NCBI GenBank assembly: GCA_027353565.1
Contig: DAIEHO010000051.1
Coordinates: 1 to 7,024 of the forward strand
Reading direction: 5' to 3'
DNA from: Propionibacteriaceae bacterium
Lineage (GTDB): Bacteria; Actinomycetota; Actinomycetes; Propionibacteriales; Propionibacteriaceae
Length of the DNA stretch: 7,024 nucleotides
Below, one piece after another: positions 1 to 5,669 of this stretch. The position numbers and the translations under genes are program-made. How positions within the stretch are numbered: the first letter of the stretch is position 1; every line of letters starts with the position of its first letter. A model generated the notes under the pieces. The model had not been told where the DNA came from. It did no database searches and saw only the letters and a program-made list of their open reading frames with translations.

Positions 1-36
1 GCTGCAGGCGGTTTCGCGTTGGGGCTCGCCCTCTAG
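1..36 (+). CDS. Possible 3' end of an upstream gene (partial)
   Basis: Frame 1 reads AAGGFALGLAL and then a TAG stop at 34-36. The residues are small and hydrophobic, as in the last transmembrane helix of a membrane protein. Only eleven codons are visible, so the family cannot be determined. A membrane exporter next to ppa would not be surprising in actinomycetes, but that is inference. A weak inverted repeat (AGGCC at 35-39 with GGCCT at 46-50) overlaps the stop and could be part of its 3' end. The alternative is that no gene ends here. Confidence 0.35.
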   Translation, partial: AAGGFALGLAL

Positions 37-238
37 GCCGTGCGTGGCCTGGACCGGCCTCAGGAGGAGCCGCTCCGAGATGGTGGCCGGGCATGGACGT
101 GGCGCAGCGGGCCGGGCCCTGCGGTACGGGCCTGGAGCTCGTCGGAGGTCAGTGCTGCACCTCACCAGACATCGAGTCCACGGCCGGAGACTCAACGAGG
201 GCACAGGATCACTCCTGTGCCCCCCGAGGTTCACCCGG
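37..238. other. Gene-free stretch downstream of ppa
   Basis: I see no convincing gene here. Open frames crossing it on the plus strand continue through ppa and dacB and look like GC-driven shadows; one even has an AGGAGG at 62-67, but with poor spacing to an ATG at 80. The stretch holds the ppa terminator hairpin (199-222). It also holds a GC-rich imperfect hairpin at 112-135 (8 bp with one G-U, 8-nt loop), which may terminate transcription from the left but could be chance. I see no tRNA cloverleaf. Confidence 0.5.
199..222 (-). terminator. Hairpin terminator of ppa
   Basis: There is a perfect 10-bp inverted repeat, GGGCACAGGA / TCCTGTGCCC, with a 4-nt loop (209-212). It begins 16 nt beyond the ppa stop codon. 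On the ppa transcript the stem is followed by TCGTTGAGT, which is only moderately U-rich. Hairpins with a weak U-tract are common in high-GC actinomycetes. It may also stop plus-strand transcription, where it is followed by a run of C. Confidence 0.7.
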
Positions 239-799
239 TCAGGCGAGGTTCACATGGTGGGCCTCGTAGAGGGTGCCCTTCGCCCTCTCGTAGGACGCCA
301 GGATCTCGGCCTCGGCGGCCGCACGGCCGGCCCAGGTCGCGCCCTCGACGGACTTGCCGGGCTCGAGGTCCTTGTACACGGTGAAGAAGTGCTGGATCTC
401 GAGCAGCTGGTACTCGGGGATGTCGCCGATGTCGCGCAGGTAGTCCTGGCGCGAGTCAGCGGTCGGGATGCACATGACCTTGTCGTCGCCACCCATCTCG
501 TCGGTCATCCGGAACATCGCGATGGCCCGGCACTCGATGAGCGCCCCGGGGAACGTCGCCTCGGGGAGGAGCACCAGTGCGTCGAGGGGATCGCCGTCCT
601 GGCCGAGAGTCCCCTCGATGAAGCCATAGTCGCTCGGGTACTGCGTCGAGGTGAACAGTGTCCGGTCCAGCCGGATCCGACCTGTCTTGTGGTCCAGCTC
701 GTACTTGTTCTTCGAGCCTCGAGGGATCTCGATCGTGACGTCGAAGACGAGACCGGAAGGGTTCTCGATGTGAAGCTGCCGCCTGAGGTTTTCCGTCAC
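239..799 (-). CDS. ppa: Inorganic pyrophosphatase (soluble, family I)
   Basis: This 186-residue cytoplasmic enzyme hydrolyses pyrophosphate to two phosphates, pulling biosynthetic reactions that release PPi. The family I signature DGDPLDAL lies at about residues 68-75. Asp68, Asp70, Asp73, Asp100, Asp105 and Lys107 line up with E. coli Asp65, 67, 70, 97, 102 and Lys104, the Mg2+ and phosphate ligands. The conserved [10 protein letters not shown] (19-28), KYELD and YPSDYGFI segments are present. The chosen start is GTG at 797-799, preceded 6 nt upstream by AGAAGGAAG. No start codon exists at the usual position just before FDVTIEIP, so the protein carries about 17 extra N-terminal residues ([17 protein letters not shown]) compared with mycobacterial Ppa. 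The open frame continues far upstream inside dacB, but that part is an antisense shadow. The gene is divergent from dacB and is followed by a hairpin terminator. Confidence 0.97.
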   Translation of the reverse strand: MTENLRRQLHIENPSGLVFDVTIEIPRGSKNKYELDHKTGRIRLDRTLFTSTQYPSDYGFIEGTLGQDGDPLDALVLLPEATFPGALIECRAIAMFRMTDEMGGDDKVMCIPTADSRQDYLRDIGDIPEYQLLEIQHFFTVYKDLEPGKSVEGATWAGRAAAEAEILASYERAKGTLYEAHHVNLA

Positions 800-815
800 T
801 GTCAGCTTCCTTCTG

Positions 816-821
816 TAATGT
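816..821 (+). promoter_or_regulatory. Candidate dacB -10 element
   Basis: TAATGT fits TANNNT and would start transcription near 828, leaving a leader of about 32 nt that carries the dacB SD GGGAGGA at 849-855. I found no good -35. With the divergent ppa start at 799, any dacB promoter must lie within this 60-bp gap or inside ppa. Confidence 0.3.
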
Positions 822-835
822 GTCGACTGGTTCGC

Positions 836-864
836 AGGATAGCCGCCCGGGAGGACTCTGTGCC
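836..864 (-). promoter_or_regulatory. Candidate ppa promoter
   Basis: On the minus strand, TATCCT (836-841) fits the actinomycete TANNNT -10 element. GGCACA (859-864) lies 17 bp upstream and resembles -35 only in its last three bases. Transcription would start near 829, giving a leader of about 30 nt that includes the ppa SD. The putative -35 overlaps the dacB start codon, so the two divergent promoters would be interlocked. This is a visual match only. Confidence 0.35.
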
Positions 865-2251
865 ACGACGAGCGTTCGGCTCGATGGCGATGTCCCTGGC
901 CCTCGTCGTGGTCGTGGCCGCGGCCGTGTGGTTCGGAGGGCCGAGGATCCTGTACGCGACGGGGCTGTGGTCGGACGGAGGCAGCCCCACCATCGACCCC
1001 ACCCTGTACGCGCCGACGCCCGTTCCCACGCCGAGCCCGGTCACGCCGGTCCCGGTGGCCGCGACGGCGTCGCAGGGCAGACTGCCCGATGGCGCCAAGC
1101 TGCTGGCAGAGCTCCGTGCCGTCGACAGGTCGTCGGTACCGCTGGACGGGATGGTCGTCATCGACCCCCTGACCGGCGCTGTCGTGACGGGCGAGAACGC
1201 CGACCTGCTGATGACGCCCGCCTCCACACTCAAGCTCCTCACCAGTGCCGCGGCGCTGGACGTGTACGGGCCGGACCACCGCTTCACCACGAAGGTCGTC
1301 ACCGGTACGGACAACCAGATCGTCCTTGTCGGAGGCGGCGACCCGTACCTGAGTGCCGCCGGGACGACGAGCTACCCCGCACGGGCCTCCATCGGCGATC
1401 TCGCCGAGGCGACGGCCAAGGCGCTCAAGGCGTCCGGGCGGAGCTCGGTCTCACTCGCGTACGACGACTCACTGTTCAGCGGCCCCGGATGGAACCCGGC
1501 CTGGCCGGCCGGGTACCACGAGTTCGCCACACCCACATCGGCTCTGTGGGTGGACGAGGGCGTCGTGAACGGCGTGCACAGCACGAACCCGTCGGGTGAC
1601 GCGGCGACCGCGTTCGCCGCGCAGCTGACGTCACGGGGCATCCAGGTCACCGGGATCGCTGCCGGTACGGCGGCCCCCGGGGCCACGACCCTGGCATCGG
1701 TACAGTCGTTGCCGCTCGACCTCATCGTCTCCCAGATCCTTCTCCACTCCGACAACGACGGCGCTGAGGTCCTGTTCCGCCAGATCGCGCTCGCCGCGGG
1801 GTCGTCCGGGTCCATCGACGCGGCGCGGGCCGCCATGCAGGCGAAGCTGGTCAGTCTGGGCCTGTGGCGCGACGGGATGCACATCGACGACGGCTCGGGG
1901 CTGTCACGCGCCGACCTCGCCACACCGACCGTCCTGACGCTGGCGATCGCCAAGGGTTTCACCGATACCCGCTATCGCGCACTCGTGGACGGCCTGCCGA
2001 CCGCGGCCGCGGACGGGACTCTGTACGCGCGCTACACCAACCCGGCCACCGAGGGTGCCGGGCGCGGCGCCGTACGGGCCAAGACGGGGACTCTGACGGG
2101 TGTGCACTCGCTCGCCGGGTTCACACGAACGGCCGACGGCGGTCTCGTCGCCTTCGCGTTCATCACCAACGACGTCGCCCCGGAGCAGGCGCTGGCGGCC
2201 CGCGACTGGCTCGACCACGAGACGAGCATCGTCGCAGCCTGCGGCTGCTGA
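860..2251 (+). CDS. dacB: D-alanyl-D-alanine carboxypeptidase/endopeptidase, PBP4 (peptidase S13) family
   Basis: This 463-residue low-molecular-weight penicillin-binding protein trims the terminal D-Ala of peptidoglycan stem peptides, or cleaves cross-links, outside the membrane. All three active-site motifs are present: SxxK at Ser122-Lys125 (STLK), SxN at Ser297-Asn299 (SDN) and KTG at 408-410. The family's DGSGLSR box is at 344-350. The 170-odd residues between the first two motifs match the extra domains that mark S13 enzymes. Residues about 11-26 form a hydrophobic segment, probably an uncleaved signal anchor. A Pro/Thr/Val linker follows (about 51-66). The start is GTG at 860, because GGGAGGA ends 4 nt before it. 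An in-frame ATG at 818 would add 14 residues but lacks an SD, and the open frame further upstream only overlaps ppa antisense. The protein ends ACGC, with two Cys of unknown role. Confidence 0.95.
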   Translation: MPRRAFGSMAMSLALVVVVAAAVWFGGPRILYATGLWSDGGSPTIDPTLYAPTPVPTPSPVTPVPVAATASQGRLPDGAKLLAELRAVDRSSVPLDGMVVIDPLTGAVVTGENADLLMTPASTLKLLTSAAALDVYGPDHRFTTKVVTGTDNQIVLVGGGDPYLSAAGTTSYPARASIGDLAEATAKALKASGRSSVSLAYDDSLFSGPGWNPAWPAGYHEFATPTSALWVDEGVVNGVHSTNPSGDAATAFAAQLTSRGIQVTGIAAGTAAPGATTLASVQSLPLDLIVSQILLHSDNDGAEVLFRQIALAAGSSGSIDAARAAMQAKLVSLGLWRDGMHIDDGSGLSRADLATPTVLTLAIAKGFTDTRYRALVDGLPTAAADGTLYARYTNPATEGAGRGAVRAKTGTLTGVHSLAGFTRTADGGLVAFAFITNDVAPEQALAARDWLDHETSIVAACGC

Positions 2252-2264
2252 CCTCTGCTGCGGT

Positions 2265-2291
2265 GACCGGACCCCGGCGGTCGTTCGGGGG
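2265..2291 (+). terminator. Weak candidate terminator after dacB
   Basis: Starting 13 nt after the dacB stop, two mutually exclusive short hairpins can form: GACCG/CGGTC (2265-2269 with 2278-2282) and CCCCG/CGGGG (2272-2276 with 2286-2290). Neither has a U-tract. In such GC-rich DNA, five-base stems arise easily by chance. Nothing else is evident in the 2252-2343 gap. Confidence 0.25.
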
Positions 2292-2343
2292 TGGCCATGC
2301 GCAGCGACCTACCGGGAGCCAGGGCTGAGGCCGCCGGCGCCGG

Positions 2344-2349
2344 TACGCT
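2344..2349 (+). promoter_or_regulatory. -10 element for leaderless DUF2752 transcript
   Basis: TACGCT (TANNNT type) ends 8 nt before the ATG at 2358, which puts the expected transcription start at or within a base or two of the A of the start codon. No SD-like purine run lies in the 20 nt before the ATG. The same hexamer, TACGCT, precedes the metalloprotease gene in this window. No clear -35 is visible. Confidence 0.5.
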
Positions 2350-2357
2350 CCCTTGTC

Positions 2358-2786
2358 ATGGCGCGCGTCCCGCAGTCCTGCGTCGGACTGGGCCGTCGGC
2401 TGTCCCAGCCGATCACCGTCGCCATGTCCGGAGCGCTCGCGGTGTCGGCCGTCGTCGTCCGCGACCCCCACGTCACGGGGAGCTGGGGGGCGTGCCCGTT
2501 CTTCTCGTCGACAGGGCTCTACTGCCCGGCGTGCGGAGGTCTGCGGGCCGTGAACGACCTCGCCCACGGACGGCTGGCCGCGGCGGTGCACAGCAACACC
2601 CTCGTCGTCGGCATGGTCACGTACGCGGTCCTGCTCTGGGGGATCTGGACCGTGTACAGGATCCGCGGCGCGCAGCTCCGGTTCAACCGCTGGCTGTCGC
2701 CGGCGGTCATGGCCGGGTTCGTCGTGGTCGCGGTCGTCTTCGCCGTGCTGCGGAACCTGCCGGCAGTGAACTGGCCGGCCCCGTGA
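2358..2786 (+). CDS. DUF2752 small membrane protein
   Basis: This 142-residue integral membrane protein has no known function. Hydrophobic segments lie at about 20-34, 80-99 and 113-132. The family hallmark is clear: CPF at 46-48, then YCPACGGLRAVNDLAHG at about 55-71, where Cys56 and Cys59 form a CxxCG motif followed by the R-(x)n-HG pattern typical of DUF2752 (PF10825). The paired Cys residues could bind metal or form a disulfide, but this is not established. The ATG at 2358 is chosen because the family motif and first helix fit a compact protein and a TACGCT -10 lies 8 nt upstream. The longer open frame back to 2100 overlaps dacB. The gene follows dacB by 106 bp and converges on the DUF4190 gene. 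Small DUF2752 genes are often found near other small multi-pass membrane genes, which fits this neighbour. Confidence 0.85.
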   Translation: MARVPQSCVGLGRRLSQPITVAMSGALAVSAVVVRDPHVTGSWGACPFFSSTGLYCPACGGLRAVNDLAHGRLAAAVHSNTLVVGMVTYAVLLWGIWTVYRIRGAQLRFNRWLSPAVMAGFVVVAVVFAVLRNLPAVNWPAP

Positions 2787-2797
2787 CCCTGCGTCAC
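2783..2797. terminator. Small inverted repeat spanning both convergent stop codons
   Basis: GTGAC (2783-2787) and GTCAC (2793-2797) form a perfect 5-bp stem with a 5-nt loop. The repeat contains the stop codons of both the DUF2752 gene (TGA at 2784-2786) and the minus-strand DUF4190 gene (TGA at 2796-2794). It is the only candidate bidirectional terminator in the 7-bp gap. Its short stem and lack of U-tracts make it weak. Confidence 0.25.
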
Positions 2798-3522
2798 CCG
2801 AACGCGGCCATCCCGATGAGCGCGATCAGGATCACGGCTACAGAGATCGCGGCACCGACAGCTCCCGTGACGATGCCGGTGACTGCCATGCCGCGGCCGC
2901 CCGCCTCACCGCGGTTCGCCTTCTGCACGCCCAGCGCTCCCAGGACGATGCCCACGATCGGCAGCGCGATCGTCCAGCCCCCGCACAGGCTGAGCACGAC
3001 ACCCGTGATGCCGCAGACCATCGCGGCCACGGCCATCCCCGTGGGGAGGGGCGCGGTCATCGCGGGAGCCATGGCGTAGCCGGGGTGGCCACCGGACGAG
3101 TAGCCGGCGTTCGCGTACCCCTGCCAGGCACCGTACTGGCCCGGGTCCCCGTAGCCGGGGGGAGGTGCGTACGGAGCCGGGTCCCCGTAGCCCGGGGGAG
3201 GCGGGTTCCGCATCGGGTCGGGATACCCGGGGGCAGTGGTGTACGGGGTCGCGTTCGCCTGGTTCTCGTCGTACGGGAGCCACGACGGGGTGCCGTAGCT
3301 CGCCGGGCCGGTCTGACCGGGGTTGTGGCCCGACTCCCACGGCGTCGACGAGCGCCCGCTCCCCTCGTGAGCGGTGTCATGGCCGAGACCTGGCCAGCCG
3401 TACCAGGCCGGGTCGGGGGGTGCGGAAGGAACGCTGCCGTACTGCCCGTGCACCGCGTCGACGTCTGGACCGGAGGCTCGCGGCGGGGTTTCTCCGGGGC
3501 TCGGGGGCGGGGTGACGGACAT
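2794..3522 (-). CDS. DUF4190 membrane protein with Pro/Gly/Tyr-rich N-terminal region
   Basis: This 242-residue protein has two parts. Residues 1 to about 160 are hydrophilic, low-complexity and rich in Pro, Gly, Tyr, Ser and Ala; they include a 12-residue tandem unit (108-131) and many GY/PGY steps. Residues about 161-240 form a DUF4190-type domain: two hydrophobic hairpin segments (about 163-198 and 212-240) around a polar turn, KANRGEAGGRGMAVTG. The last segment ends almost at the C-terminus. The function is unknown. Similar proteins are common in actinomycetes, with the disordered N-terminus predicted to be cytoplasmic. The start is ATG at 3520-3522, preceded by a strong SD AGGAGGG (3526-3532); the open frame upstream of it has no such signal. 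The gene is divergent from the metalloprotease gene and ends 7 bp from the DUF2752 stop. Confidence 0.85.
   Translation of the reverse strand: MSVTPPPSPGETPPRASGPDVDAVHGQYGSVPSAPPDPAWYGWPGLGHDTAHEGSGRSSTPWESGHNPGQTGPASYGTPSWLPYDENQANATPYTTAPGYPDPMRNPPPPGYGDPAPYAPPPGYGDPGQYGAWQGYANAGYSSGGHPGYAMAPAMTAPLPTGMAVAAMVCGITGVVLSLCGGWTIALPIVGIVLGALGVQKANRGEAGGRGMAVTGIVTGAVGAAISVAVILIALIGMAAFG
3130..3201 (-). repeat. Tandem 36-bp repeat encoding PPPGYGDPxxYx
   Basis: Two adjacent 12-codon units within the DUF4190 gene encode PPPGYGDPAPYA (108-119) and PPPGYGDPGQYG (120-131). On the plus strand CCGGGTCCCCGTAGCC occurs at 3141-3156 and again at 3177-3192, a 36-bp period. Such in-frame duplications can vary in copy number between strains. 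Confidence 0.85.
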
Positions 3523-3547
3523 GGTCCCTCCTGTGGTGGCAGGGATC

Positions 3548-3553
3548 ACGCTA
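3548..3553 (-). promoter_or_regulatory. Candidate -10 element of the DUF4190 gene
   Basis: TAGCGT on the minus strand fits TANNNT. Transcription would start near 3541, giving a leader of about 20 nt that includes the AGGAGGG SD. No good -35 is seen at the expected distance. It shares the 120-bp divergent gap with the metalloprotease promoter. Confidence 0.4.
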
Positions 3554-3630
3554 GCCCTCGCACCGGTCCGTGGCGGGTCGGCGGCTGAGGACGCACCGGC
3601 GACCGGGACCTGATCCGCGGGCCGGCTGGC

Positions 3631-3636
3631 TACGCT
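3631..3636 (+). promoter_or_regulatory. -10 element for leaderless metalloprotease-tilS transcript
   Basis: TACGCT ends 6 nt before the ATG at 3643, and no SD is present (the bases between are CGGCCC). This spacing puts the transcription start at or next to the start codon. The promoter would drive both the metalloprotease gene and tilS, which overlap. Confidence 0.5.
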
Positions 3637-3642
3637 CGGCCC

Positions 3643-4611
3643 ATGACCTCTGTCCCGCCGGTCGATTGGTCGCTCGCGGAGCGACTCGGTGCTCGTCTCG
3701 TCGACCCGGGCCCGGAGCTGTCCGACGCCGAGCTGGCTGAGGTGGTGGCCGGTCTGAGGTCTGCGGCTGAGCGGGCAGACGCGATCGTCGCGAGGACGAC
3801 GGGGCTGGTGGCGCCCCCCGGGGCGTCGCCTCTGATCGTGGACAGACCCACCTGGCTGCAGTGGAACGTGCGGCTCGCTTCGTGGTTGTTCGCCCCGCAC
3901 GTCACGGACTCACCCACGCTGGCCGACCGCCTCGCCGGGCAGGCGACCGCGGTCCAGGTGGGCACCGTCCTCGCCTGGGTGTCCGGGCGGGTGCTTGGCC
4001 AGTACGACCCGTATGCGGAGGTGCCGCGGCTTCTCCTCGTCGCCCCGACGATCGCCGCTGTGGAGCGCAGCATGGGCGTCGACAAGGACGCGTTCCGGCT
4101 GTGGGTGTGCATCCACGAGGTGACGCACCGTTACCAGTTCGGGCAGGCGCCATGGCTGCCCGAGCATCTGCGCACTCTGGTCGCCACGGTCGTGGAAGCC
4201 GAGTCACCGTCGCTCCTCGGGGTCCTTCGGGGCGGGAAGGCACTGAGCCTCGCCGAGGTCGCCCTCGGGCCGGACGGACGCGCCGCGCTCGCAGGGGTGA
4301 CCGCCGTGATGAGTCTCATCGAGGGCTATGCGGACGTGATGATGGACCGTACGGACGCGGTCGCCGGAGTCGCGACCCTGCGGGAGAAGTTCGACGGCCG
4401 CCGCACGGCGCCCGGGCTTGATGCCGTCATGCGCGGCGTCATGGGGCTCGACGTGAAGCACGCCCAGTACACCGACGGCGCCGCGTTCTGCCGTGCGGTC
4501 ATCGACCGCGTGGGGGTCGAGGGGCTCAACCGCGTGTACGAGCGGGTCGAGCACCTGCCCACGAGCGCCGAGATCGCCGAGCCGGGCGCATGGGTGGACC
4601 GGGTCTGCTGA
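3643..4611 (+). CDS. DUF2342 / zincin-2 family zinc-dependent metalloprotease
   Basis: This 322-residue protein is predicted to be cytoplasmic, as I see no signal peptide or membrane segment. Residues 7-20 (VDWSLAERLGARLV) match the usual N-terminus of this actinobacterial family. The zinc-binding HExxH motif is HEVTH at 158-162. Glu227 in the EGYAD motif (227-231), about 65 residues later, is the likely third ligand, as in gluzincin-like folds. The family (PF10103) is often labelled 'coenzyme F420 biosynthesis associated' from phylogenetic co-occurrence. No F420 gene is visible here, so that label should not be taken as function; the substrate is unknown. ATG at 3643 is the first start in the frame and fits the leaderless -10 just upstream. 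Its TGA overlaps the tilS ATG as TGATG, implying translational coupling. A close link to tilS is usual in actinomycetes. Confidence 0.92.
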   Translation: MTSVPPVDWSLAERLGARLVDPGPELSDAELAEVVAGLRSAAERADAIVARTTGLVAPPGASPLIVDRPTWLQWNVRLASWLFAPHVTDSPTLADRLAGQATAVQVGTVLAWVSGRVLGQYDPYAEVPRLLLVAPTIAAVERSMGVDKDAFRLWVCIHEVTHRYQFGQAPWLPEHLRTLVATVVEAESPSLLGVLRGGKALSLAEVALGPDGRAALAGVTAVMSLIEGYADVMMDRTDAVAGVATLREKFDGRRTAPGLDAVMRGVMGLDVKHAQYTDGAAFCRAVIDRVGVEGLNRVYERVEHLPTSAEIAEPGAWVDRVC

Positions 4612-5615
4612 TGGCACGCCAGGAGCTGGGGCCCGCCGAGCTGAAAGTCGCACAGGCGGTGCGCAGGGCGCTGCGCGACATCGTCGCCGACGGCCTGCCC
4701 GCAGGCAGGTCAGCCCCGCCCCGACCCGTACAGCGCATCGTCGTGGGCGTCTCCGGGGGAGCCGACTCGCTCGCCCTCGCAGCAGGCGCCGCGTGGTGCG
4801 CTCGGCGCGTCGACGAGCTGGCCGGGCTGGCTGTGACCGCCATCGTCGTCGACCACGGGTTGCAGGACGGGTCGGCGGCGGTCGCCGAACGGGCGAGGGG
4901 CCAGGTGGAGTCGCTGGGCGTCCCGGCACAGGTGGTACCGGTCGAGGTGACCCCGCGGGGTGACGGACCGGAGGCCGACGCACGGGTCGCCCGCTACCGC
5001 GCCCTCCTCGCCGATCGCGACGCCGTCGTGCTCGTCGGCCATACGCTCGACGACCAGGCGGAGACCGTGCTGCTGGGCCTTGCGCGCGGCTCCGGGACCC
5101 GCTCGCTCGCCGGGATGTCTGAGCGACAAGGGCGGTTGCTGCGGCCGCTCCTGGGGGTGCGGCGCGCGGAGACCGAGGCGGCGTGCCGGGAGGCGAGCCT
5201 CCAGTGGTGGAACGACCCGCACAACGTCGACCCCTCGTACAGCCGGAGCCGGCTCAGGGGAGCCCTGACGACGCTGTCGGAGGCGCTCGGCCCGGGTCTT
5301 CCCGAGGCCCTCGCCCGTACGGCCGAGCTCTGTCGCGCGGACGCGGACCTGCTCGACGCCCTGGCCGCGCGCCTGCTGCTGGCCGCGTCGTGCCCTGACC
5401 AGAGCCTGGCGGTCGAGCCACTGGTGACCGCTGACCGTGCCCTTCGCGACCGGGCCCTGCTGACGTGGCTGCGCCGAGAAGGCGTGGCTGATGTCACCGC
5501 CGGTCACGTACGGGCTGTGGCCGAGCTGGTCACCGACTGGCGCGGCCAGCAGGGGGTGGACGTCCCGGGCGCACGGATCGTCCGCAGGGACGGGGCACTC
5601 GCCGTTGTGCGGTGA
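4611..5615 (+). CDS. tilS: tRNA(Ile)-lysidine synthetase
   Basis: This 334-residue cytoplasmic ATP-dependent enzyme joins lysine to C34 of the CAU-anticodon tRNA-Ile, so that it reads AUA and is charged with isoleucine. The N-type ATP pyrophosphatase P-loop SGGADS is at 48-53. Further family motifs are VDHGLQ (80-85), GHTLDDQAET (143-152), RGSG (159-162), RPLL (178-181) and NDPHNVDPSYSRSRLR (201-216). Residues about 217-334 form the helical substrate-recognition part. The large C-terminal domain of the E. coli enzyme is absent, which is normal for short actinobacterial TilS. I chose ATG at 4611, which overlaps the preceding TGA. An in-frame ATG at 4590 would add seven residues, has no better SD, and is the main alternative. 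The product PPi is a substrate of Ppa, but this need not be a specific link. Confidence 0.95.
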   Translation: MARQELGPAELKVAQAVRRALRDIVADGLPAGRSAPPRPVQRIVVGVSGGADSLALAAGAAWCARRVDELAGLAVTAIVVDHGLQDGSAAVAERARGQVESLGVPAQVVPVEVTPRGDGPEADARVARYRALLADRDAVVLVGHTLDDQAETVLLGLARGSGTRSLAGMSERQGRLLRPLLGVRRAETEAACREASLQWWNDPHNVDPSYSRSRLRGALTTLSEALGPGLPEALARTAELCRADADLLDALAARLLLAASCPDQSLAVEPLVTADRALRDRALLTWLRREGVADVTAGHVRAVAELVTDWRGQQGVDVPGARIVRRDGALAVVR

Positions 5616-5627
5616 GGGCTTCAGCCC
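5616..5627 (+). terminator. Very short hairpin after tilS
   Basis: GGGC (5616-5619) and GCCC (5624-5627) can pair around a TTCA loop directly after the tilS stop. A four-base stem without a U-tract is too weak to be called a terminator with confidence; transcription may run on into the deacetylase gene. Confidence 0.2.
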
Positions 5628-5628
5628 G

Positions 5629-5658
5629 TCGGACGTCTCAGCCGGACCGCTCGGACGT
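5629..5658 (+). repeat. 8-bp direct repeat at the deacetylase promoter
   Basis: TCGGACGT occurs at 5629-5636 and again at 5651-5658, 22 bp apart start to start (about two helical turns). The second copy overlaps the first base of the -10 TAGACT. This is the geometry of a two-site operator bound on one face of the DNA, but no regulator is identified and chance is possible. Confidence 0.4.
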
Positions 5659-5663
5659 AGACT
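5658..5663 (+). promoter_or_regulatory. -10 element for leaderless deacetylase transcript
   Basis: TAGACT (TANNNT) ends 6 nt before the ATG at 5670. The intervening GAGGCC contains GAGG but sits too close to the ATG to act as an SD. The layout matches the other leaderless candidates in the window. No -35 is evident. Confidence 0.5.
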
Positions 5664-5669
5664 GAGGCC

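Noticed and set aside
112..135. GC-rich imperfect hairpin in the stretch before ppa
   Set aside because: Its stem is built of GGCC-type runs that pair by chance in this base composition, and there is no clear gene end for it to serve.
44..859. Long plus-strand open frame ahead of dacB that would make a 735-residue protein
   Set aside because: It runs antisense through all of ppa, its translation is Arg/Gly/Leu-rich and resembles no family, and dacB has a clear SD-supported GTG at 860.
800..1279. Minus-strand open frame extending ppa to 346 residues
   Set aside because: The extra part is antisense to dacB, is low-complexity and Arg-rich, and lies upstream of the SD-supported ppa GTG.
2291..3079. 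Plus-strand open frame of 262 codons across the DUF2752 gene and into the DUF4190 gene
   Set aside because: It is another frame of two well-supported genes, is Arg/Pro/Ala-rich, and matches no recognisable family.
4590..4610. Earlier ATG start for tilS at 4590
   Set aside because: No SD precedes it. The TGATG overlap at 4609-4613 is a standard coupled start and gives a normal N-terminus. The earlier start cannot be wholly excluded.
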